NCBI GenBank assembly: GCA_947453205.1
Contig: CANGFT010000027.1
Coordinates: 1-52,105 of the forward strand
DNA: 52,105 nt
Direction of reading: 5' to 3'
Source: Beijerinckiaceae bacterium
GTDB lineage: Bacteria > Pseudomonadota > Alphaproteobacteria > Rhizobiales > Beijerinckiaceae
The translations under genes were made by a program, and so were the position numbers. Each line of letters opens with the position of its first letter. Position 1 is the stretch's first letter. The notes under the pieces were generated by a model, which saw only the letters and a program-made list of their open reading frames with translations, ran no database searches and was not told the DNA's origin. This document shows, piece after piece, positions 46,042-52,105 of the stretch.

Positions 46042-47544
46042 TCAGGCCACCTTGCGCGGAACCATGCGCTCGCTGGCGAGCGCCTCCCGTTCGCCGGAGG
46101 TTCCGGCCTCGTGATATTCAGCGTCCTCGTTGACGTCCCAGATGTCATAGAGCTGCTCGCCGGCGAGAATGTTGCGCACGGTGAGCATGGCCGTCATCAT
46201 CGCATGGTCCTGATTGTTATATTTGTGCATGCCGTTGCGGCCGACGAGATGCAGGCCCGGATGATGGGTGGCGAGGTCGGCGCGAATGGCGTCGACATGG
46301 CTGCGATAGGCGTCGTCATAAACGGGATAGGCCTTTGGCTGACGCACCACGCAGGCGTCCACCACCTCATCGGAACGGATGAGGCCGATATGGTCGATCT
46401 CGCGCCTTGCGAGCGCCACCAGCTCCTCGTCAGAGGCCGACCAGAGGCCATCGCCCTCGAAGCAGAAATATTCAAGGCCAAGGCAGGTCATGCCCTCCTG
46501 CGGGATCAGCTCGGGCGACCATGAGCGGAAGTTCTGCACGCGCCCGACCTTCACCTGGGGATCATGGATATAGACCCAGTTGTCGGGAAAATCAGCCGAG
46601 CTCCTGGCGATCAGCGCCACCGTCAGGAAGTCGCGGTATCTGAGCGCGCGGGCGTGGGGCAGGCTCGCGGGGCGCGGCCCCAGCGCCGCCATCAGTTCGG
46701 TGATGGGCGCTGATGAGATCACATGGGGCGCGGTGAAGCTGACGACCTCGCCCGATGCGGTCCGCGCGGCGACGCGCCACTGGCCGGTGATGGCGTGGCG
46801 CGAGAGGCTTTCGAGCCTGTGGCCCATGCGGATCTCGCCCCCGCGCTCCCTCACCTTTCGCGCGCAGGCCTCCCACAACATGCCCGGCCCCTTGCGCGGA
46901 TAACGGAAGGATTCGATCAGCGTCTTGATGACCGGCTGCCCCGGCCGCGCCGCGCCCTTGCGGCGGAAGGAGCGGGTCAGGGAGTTGATGACGGCGGAGC
47001 CGAGATTGAGCCCCTTGATGCGCTGGGCCGCCCAATCCGCCGATATGTCGTCGCAGGACATGCCCCAGACCTTCTCCGTATAGGTTTTGAAGAAAATGGA
47101 GAAGAGACGCTCGCCGAACTGGTTGCGCACCCATTCATGAAAGGTGCGGGGAGCCTTGATCGGATTCAGCTTCGCATAGCCATAGGAGAGCATGCACAGC
47201 GCGCTCTCGATGAGCCCGAGATTGCGCAAGGCCTCGAAGCCGTTCAGCGGATAGGAATAGAATTTCCCGCCATAGAAGATGCGCGAGAGGCGCGGGCGTT
47301 CGACGAAGTCATCGGGCAGGATCTCGTTCCACAGGTCCACCACCTCCTTCGATTTTGAGAAGAAGCGATGGCCGCCGATGTCAAAGAGATAATCCTTGTA
47401 AGCGACCGTGCGGCTGATGCCGCCGACATAGGCGCCATCCTGCTCGATGACGAGCACGCGGCGGCCTTCCTTCGTGAGTTGATAGGCGGCGGTGAGGCCT
47501 GCGGGGCCTGCGCCAATGATGATGGCGTCGAAATGGTCAGACAT
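46042..47544 (-). CDS. FAD-dependent oxidoreductase, UDP-galactopyranose mutase/amine-oxidase-like
   Basis: A 500-residue flavoprotein. The FAD-binding motif [15 protein letters not shown] starts at residue 9, followed by [13 protein letters not shown] and the [10 protein letters not shown] segment typical of the mutase-like group. Late residues [17 protein letters not shown] form the second FAD site. Related proteins make or epimerise sugar units on polyprenyl carriers. Start ATG 47544 follows GAAGAGG. It follows the GtrA gene by 35 bp; the pair looks like a polysaccharide or sugar-modification unit. Confidence 0.87.
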   Translation of the reverse strand: MSDHFDAIIIGAGPAGLTAAYQLTKEGRRVLVIEQDGAYVGGISRTVAYKDYLFDIGGHRFFSKSKEVVDLWNEILPDDFVERPRLSRIFYGGKFYSYPLNGFEALRNLGLIESALCMLSYGYAKLNPIKAPRTFHEWVRNQFGERLFSIFFKTYTEKVWGMSCDDISADWAAQRIKGLNLGSAVINSLTRSFRRKGAARPGQPVIKTLIESFRYPRKGPGMLWEACARKVRERGGEIRMGHRLESLSRHAITGQWRVAARTASGEVVSFTAPHVISSAPITELMAALGPRPASLPHARALRYRDFLTVALIARSSADFPDNWVYIHDPQVKVGRVQNFRSWSPELIPQEGMTCLGLEYFCFEGDGLWSASDEELVALARREIDHIGLIRSDEVVDACVVRQPKAYPVYDDAYRSHVDAIRADLATHHPGLHLVGRNGMHKYNNQDHAMMTAMLTVRNILAGEQLYDIWDVNEDAEYHEAGTSGEREALASERMVPRKVA

Positions 47545-47579
47545 GAAAACCTCTTCAAAAAAGGAGGCCCTGGATGAAA

Positions 47580-48104
47580 TCAGCGGGCCTTGACGCGACG
47601 AAAGGCGATGAGACTTTGCCCGGTGAAAGACAGGGCGGCGGTGGCGGCGGCGGCGATGACGAGGCAGATCAGGGGATGGGCGCCCTCATCGACACGCAGC
47701 AGGGTCAGGAAGAGGCCGTAATTGAACCCCTGGGCCACGAGCGCCACCGCCGCGTAACGCAGCAATTCAGGCAGGGGCGCGCGGCCGCTGGGAGCGAAGG
47801 TGAAGAGGCGGTTGAGCGCCCAGGTGACGAGGGTGGCGACGCCCAGCGAGATGGCGCGGGCGGATTCCACGGAGGCCTCGGCCTGATAGAGGCTCCAGAA
47901 CAGCCCGCTGTCGACGCCAAGGCCGACGAGGCCGACCGTGAGGAAACGGGCGATCCGCCATACGAGCGGGGGGGCGGGAAGGCGCCGCACTGCACGCGCA
48001 AATGAAGCGAGCCAGCCCGGCGTCATGGCGGGAGGCGCGGATGCGGGAATTGACAGGTGCGAAAAGGGCATCGAAAATATCTTAAAAAGATCAACATAAT
48101 TCAT
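47580..48104 (-). CDS. GtrA-family membrane protein
   Basis: A 174-residue GtrA/DPMS-like protein with four membrane segments ([84 protein letters not shown]). These act as flippases or helpers for polyprenyl-linked sugars. The start is uncertain: ATG 48104, 48071 or 48026 all lack a good ribosome site. It is preceded by an unusually AT-rich stretch and followed by the flavoprotein. Confidence 0.85.
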   Translation of the reverse strand: MNYVDLFKIFSMPFSHLSIPASAPPAMTPGWLASFARAVRRLPAPPLVWRIARFLTVGLVGLGVDSGLFWSLYQAEASVESARAISLGVATLVTWALNRLFTFAPSGRAPLPELLRYAAVALVAQGFNYGLFLTLLRVDEGAHPLICLVIAAAATAALSFTGQSLIAFRRVKAR

Positions 48105-48180
48105 TTATTTTATTACTATAAAATCAAAGATGCAACACAATTCATCCAAAAAGAGGCCTCAAGGAGAAGCCTCAAGCCTT
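48060..48180. promoter_or_regulatory. AT-rich promoter region between the GtrA and prmA genes
   Basis: This stretch between two divergent genes is far richer in A and T than the surroundings, with runs such as TTTATTTTATTACTATAAAAT. It overlaps the first codons of the longest GtrA reading frame. A pair of AGGCCTCAAG and AAGCCTCAAG repeats lies near 48153-48178. It probably holds the promoters of both genes. Confidence 0.45.
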
Positions 48181-48279
48181 TAATGTCGTCCCTTTTTTCC
48201 GATCATTCGGCGCACACCGGCTTGGGCGCGCCCTCTGACGGCCATCGACAATCCCCGCGAAACCATGCTAGGCGGCCCC

Positions 48280-49224
48280 ATGCTCGAAGGTCTGCCCCCC
48301 AACAACGCCGCTTTCATCATGCGGCTTCGCTGCGACGAAGCCACCGCCGTCGCGGTCGCCGACATCATCGTGGAATCCTTCGACCCCGCGGAGACCGCCG
48401 CCTCAGCCTTCGAAGAGGCGCAGGGGGACACCAAGACCTGGGCGCAGCTGCCATGGTTGGTCGAGGTCTATTTCGCCGATGAGCCCGATCAGGAGTCGAT
48501 CCGCGAACTCGTGACCATCGCGGCCGGAAAAGCGGCTGCCGATGCGCTCGAATTCGGCCGGATCAGCCAGAAGGACTGGGTCGCCTCCTCGCTGGAGGGG
48601 CTCGCGCCGGTGCGTGCGGGGCGTTTCCTCGTCCATGGCTCCCATGACCGCGACAAGGTCCGCTCCAACGACATCGCGCTCGAAATCGAGGCGGCGCTCG
48701 CCTTCGGCACCGGCCACCACGGCACGACGCGCGGCTGCCTTCTGATGCTCGACACGGTGCTGAAGGAACGCCGCCCCCACCGCGTGCTTGATGTCGGCAC
48801 GGGCACGGGCGTTCTGGCGCTCGCCGCCGCGCGCTATCTGCGCCAACCCGTCGCGGCGGGCGACATTGATTATATCGCTGTCGAGGCCGCCGCCTCCAAT
48901 GCGCGGCTCAATGGCGCGGCGCCCTGGATGCGGCCGGTGACGGCGCGCGGCGTCATGCACCCTGACCTGACAAAGGGTGCGCCCTACGACCTCATTTTCG
49001 CGAATATCCTGGCGCGGCCCCTGCGCGGCCTCGCGCCCTCCATCTGCGCGCTGGCGGCTGACGGGGCGGACATCGTGCTGTCGGGCCTGCTCGCGCCCGA
49101 TGTGCCGGGCGTGCTGTCGAGCTATGCGGCGCAGGGCTTCACCCTTGTGCGGCGGATTGATCTTGAGGGCTGGGCGAGCCTGCGCCTGCGGCGCGGCGGC
49201 GCTGGACGGCGCCCGATCATCTGA
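48280..49224 (+). CDS. prmA: Ribosomal protein L11 methyltransferase PrmA
   Basis: A 314-residue SAM-dependent methyltransferase that trimethylates ribosomal protein L11. The N-terminal L11-recognition domain is followed by FGTGHHGTTRGC, the SAM motif VLDVGTGTGVLALAAARY and the NILARPLRGLAP motif. ATG 48280 (AGGCGG upstream) matches the family start MLEGLPPNNAAF; ATG 48265 is possible. It lies 36 bp before the aminopeptidase gene. Confidence 0.94.
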   Translation: MLEGLPPNNAAFIMRLRCDEATAVAVADIIVESFDPAETAASAFEEAQGDTKTWAQLPWLVEVYFADEPDQESIRELVTIAAGKAAADALEFGRISQKDWVASSLEGLAPVRAGRFLVHGSHDRDKVRSNDIALEIEAALAFGTGHHGTTRGCLLMLDTVLKERRPHRVLDVGTGTGVLALAAARYLRQPVAAGDIDYIAVEAAASNARLNGAAPWMRPVTARGVMHPDLTKGAPYDLIFANILARPLRGLAPSICALAADGADIVLSGLLAPDVPGVLSSYAAQGFTLVRRIDLEGWASLRLRRGGAGRRPII

Positions 49225-49260
49225 TTTGCGGGCAAGGCGCGAGGCCGCTAGTCTTCCCGC

Positions 49261-51075
49261 ATGTTCCAGAGCCAATTCCAGACCTTCACCGATGACTCCC
49301 ATGGCGCCCATGGCGCCGAGCGTCTTGCGCGCCTGCGCGCCGAGCTCGCGCGCCGGGGCCTCGACGGCTTTCTGATCCCCCGCGCCGATGAGCACCAGAA
49401 CGAATATACGCCGCCGAGCGCCGAGCGGCTGGCCTGGCTGACAGGCTTCACGGGCTCGGCAGGCCTCGCCATCGTCCTGCCGACCCGCGCCGCCCTCTTC
49501 GTCGATGGCCGCTACACCCTGCAGGCGCCCGCGCAGGTGGATGGGCGGGCCTTCGAGATCCACAACAGCGCCGAGGCCGCCGCCGAACGCTGGCTCGAAA
49601 AACAGGTTAAGGCGGGCTGGCGCATCGCCTGCGACCCCTGGCTGCACACGCCTGCTCAACTGGCGCGCATCGAGCGCGCGATCAAGGCTGCGGGCGGGGT
49701 GCTGACGCGGGCGGACTCGAATCCCCTGGACGCTGTCTGGACCAACCGCCCCGCCCCGCCCGCAGGCGCCATAAGCCTGCATCCTGCGCGTCATGCGGGC
49801 GAGGGCGCGCCCGCAAAGATCAAGCGCATCCAGACCGCGCTCGGCAAGGCTGACGCCCTTGTCCTGAGCGACCCTCACGCCGTGGCCTGGGCCTTCAACA
49901 TTCGGGGCTGCGATGTGGCCCATACGCCCATCGCGCTCTGTTTCGCCATTGTGCCCGCACAGGGGCGCCCGACGCTTTATGCCGACGCTGCGCGCCTCAG
50001 CGAGCCCGTGCGGGCGGCGCTGTCGTTTCTCGACATCGCGAAGCCCGAGGCGCTGCTGCGCGATCTGCGGGCGTTTGGGGCGGCGCGCAAGCTCGTGCGC
50101 TTCGACGCGGGAACCGTCCCCGCACGGCTCATTCAAGCGCTGGAGAGGGCGGGGGGAACGGCGGAGGTGGGCGCGGACCCCACCGCCCTCATGAAGGCGC
50201 GCAAGAACAAGGCCGAGCTGCGCGGCGCTGCGGCGGCCCATCTTCGCGATGGTGCGGCGATGGCCGAGTTCCTCGCGTGGTTTTCGGGCGAGGCGCCGCT
50301 GGGGCGCCTCACGGAAATCAAGGCCGCCGAGGCGCTGGAGACCTTCCGCCGCGCAACGAAGAAGCTGAAGGACATCTCCTTCCCCACCATCTCCGGCATG
50401 GGGCCGAACGGCGCCATCGTGCATTACCGCGTCACGCAGGCGACCGACCGCAAGATCAGGCGCGGGCTTTTCCTGCTCGATTCCGGCGCCCAGTATGAAG
50501 ACGGCACCACGGACATCACCCGCACCCTGTCGGTCGGCAAGCCCACGGCTGAGATGCGCGACCGTTATACGCGGGTTCTGAAAGGGCATATCGCCGTCGC
50601 CACGAGCGTCTTTCCCAAGGGCTCGTCAGGCGCGCAGCTCGATGGCTTCGCGAGGCGCGCGCTGTGGGAGGCGGGGCTCGATTTCGACCATGGCGTGGGC
50701 CATGGGGTCGGATCCTATCTCTCGGTGCATGAGGGGCCGCAGCGCATCTCGAAACTGGGCGGCGTCGCGCTGGAGCCGGGCATGATCCTGTCCAACGAGC
50801 CCGGCTATTATAAAACCGGCGCCTATGGCGTCCGCATCGAAAACCTCATCGTGGTGGCGCCGCGCGAGATCAAGGGCGCGGAGCGGGAGATGCTGGGCTT
50901 CGAAACCCTCACCCTCGCGCCGATGGATCTTGCGCTGGTGGAGCCGAAGCTTCTGTCACGCGACGACATCGCCTGGCTGAACGCCTATCACGCAAGGGTC
51001 CGCAAGGCGCTGACGCCGCTGGTGACGCCTGCGACGGCGAAGTGGCTGGCGGGAGCGACGAGGGCGATCAGGTAG
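49261..51075 (+). CDS. Aminopeptidase P family protein (M24 metalloprotease)
   Basis: A 604-residue Xaa-Pro aminopeptidase of the large three-domain type. Two creatinase-like N-terminal domains cover about 1-320, then the M24 catalytic domain. Metal ligands are likely in LLDSGAQYEDGTTDITRT (both Asp), HGVGHGVGSYLSVHE (His), LSNEPGYY (Glu) and RIENLIVV (Glu). It removes an N-terminal residue before proline. It ends at the GCAGTCG repeat. Confidence 0.94.
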   Translation: MFQSQFQTFTDDSHGAHGAERLARLRAELARRGLDGFLIPRADEHQNEYTPPSAERLAWLTGFTGSAGLAIVLPTRAALFVDGRYTLQAPAQVDGRAFEIHNSAEAAAERWLEKQVKAGWRIACDPWLHTPAQLARIERAIKAAGGVLTRADSNPLDAVWTNRPAPPAGAISLHPARHAGEGAPAKIKRIQTALGKADALVLSDPHAVAWAFNIRGCDVAHTPIALCFAIVPAQGRPTLYADAARLSEPVRAALSFLDIAKPEALLRDLRAFGAARKLVRFDAGTVPARLIQALERAGGTAEVGADPTALMKARKNKAELRGAAAAHLRDGAAMAEFLAWFSGEAPLGRLTEIKAAEALETFRRATKKLKDISFPTISGMGPNGAIVHYRVTQATDRKIRRGLFLLDSGAQYEDGTTDITRTLSVGKPTAEMRDRYTRVLKGHIAVATSVFPKGSSGAQLDGFARRALWEAGLDFDHGVGHGVGSYLSVHEGPQRISKLGGVALEPGMILSNEPGYYKTGAYGVRIENLIVVAPREIKGAEREMLGFETLTLAPMDLALVEPKLLSRDDIAWLNAYHARVRKALTPLVTPATAKWLAGATRAIR

Positions 51076-51080
51076 GTGCG

Positions 51081-51122
51081 GCAGTCGGCAGTCGGCAGTC
51101 GGCAGTCGGCAGTCGGCAGTCG
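51081..51122 (+). repeat. Tandem 7-bp repeat, six copies of GCAGTCG
   Basis: Six exact tandem copies of GCAGTCG start 5 bp after the aminopeptidase stop. A matching inverted run, two full copies of CGACTGC (51371-51384), stands at the other end of the gap near the ligA stop. Copy number may vary between strains. Confidence 0.9.
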
Positions 51123-51187
51123 GGATTAAAGTTTTGCGAAGGGCGCGCAACTAAAACGGAATTGTTCAAAGCGCACCGCCCGCAGCT

Positions 51188-51334
51188 TCTCTCCCCCTTG
51201 TGGGGAGAGATCAGAGAGTGGGGGTCGTGAGGCCTTGCGATGGGAGCGTCTTGTGCAACCTTGCGCGCGATCAGCATGCGCAGACCCCCACCCCGTCCGC
51301 TGACGCGGCCGACCCTCCCCGCAGGGGGGAGGGT
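51188..51334. repeat. Intergenic palindromic element with two hairpins
   Basis: TCTCTCCCC-cttgt-GGGGAGAGA (51188-51210) and ACCCTCCCC-gcagg-GGGGAGGGT (51312-51334) are 9-bp hairpins. Between them GTGGGGGTC (51218-51226) pairs with GACCCCCAC (51283-51291), an outer stem. This resembles palindromic intergenic repeats of rhizobial genomes. It lies within the 316-bp gap (51076-51391) that has no gene. Confidence 0.55.
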
Positions 51335-51370
51335 AAATAGGCGTGCAATTACAATAAACTCACCAACTGC

Positions 51371-51384
51371 CGACTGCCGACTGC
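51371..51384 (-). repeat. Two inverted copies of the 7-bp repeat at the ligA end
   Basis: CGACTGC occurs twice in tandem at 51371-51377 and 51378-51384, the reverse complement of the six-copy run at 51081. It lies 8 bp from the ligA stop. Confidence 0.8.
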
Positions 51385-51391
51385 CCAACGC

Positions 51392-52105
<714 letters not shown>

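Noticed and set aside
51081-51384. CRISPR array
   Set aside because: Repeat units are seven bases with no spacers and no cas genes are near.

Overview
This is a GC-rich window (roughly mid-60s % GC by eye) from an alphaproteobacterium, most likely of the order Hyphomicrobiales (Rhizobiales). The evidence is a circularly permuted two-piece tmRNA gene with the tag ANDNYAPVAVAA, an alpha-type SspB beside it, the run DUF2948-hisD-UPF0262-low-molecular-weight phosphatase, the minus-strand block thyA-folA-hflK-hflC-degP, and DUF4169 followed by an RHH_4 protein. Several tripartite tricarboxylate transporter (TTT) binding proteins point to a free-living soil or water organism that scavenges organic acids. 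The genus cannot be fixed from the sequence alone.

Layout. (1) 1-6.0 kb is a catabolic module. A truncated flavin-dependent (LLM) monooxygenase and an alpha/beta hydrolase on the plus strand face a minus-strand run of LysR regulator, Rieske ferredoxin-like protein, Lys/Ala-rich protein, amidohydrolase and TTT binding protein. (2) 6.1-16.5 kb is housekeeping: dapD, a small membrane protein and dapE (lysine and peptidoglycan precursor) on the minus strand, then dnaN-recF-gyrB and DUF2948-hisD-UPF0262-phosphatase on the plus strand. (3) 16.5-25.2 kb is mixed: an orphan MNT nucleotidyltransferase, mtnA, an FAH-family hydrolase, a two-subunit molybdenum hydroxylase (iorAB-like), a Fic AMP-transferase with a striking upstream repeat, and an SbmA/BacA-type ABC transporter. 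(4) 25.2-31.1 kb is the protein quality control and folate block degP-hflC-hflK-folA-thyA plus a CPBP membrane protease. (5) 31.3-36.1 kb is a second catabolic patch: two TTT binding proteins, a 4-TM protein, a TauD-like dioxygenase and a complete LLM oxidoreductase. (6) 36.2-37.8 kb holds ssrA (tmRNA), sspB, DUF4169 and RHH_4. (7) 37.8-52.1 kb holds a large AsmA-like protein, uvrD, a carbohydrate-esterase-like protein, small membrane and secreted proteins, a UDP-galactopyranose-mutase-like flavoprotein with a GtrA protein, prmA, an aminopeptidase P and the 3' end of ligA.

How the parts work together. tmRNA adds an AA-ending tag to stalled proteins. SspB, encoded next door, brings tagged proteins to ClpXP, while HflKC and DegP cover membrane and periplasmic quality control. 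ThyA and FolA form the dTMP/folate cycle. DnaN, RecF, GyrB, UvrD and LigA cover replication and repair. The two catabolic patches share gene families (LLM oxidoreductase, TTT binding protein) but not the same accessory enzymes.

The least explained items are non-coding: a degenerate 7-bp repeat at three convergent gene ends, hairpins that hold or hide the ribosome binding sites of fic and iorA, and a terminator-like hairpin just before dnaN. Among proteins, the Lys/Ala-rich partner of the Rieske protein and the Rieske protein's long inter-ligand segment stand out. No tRNA, rRNA, CRISPR array, transposase or integrase was seen.
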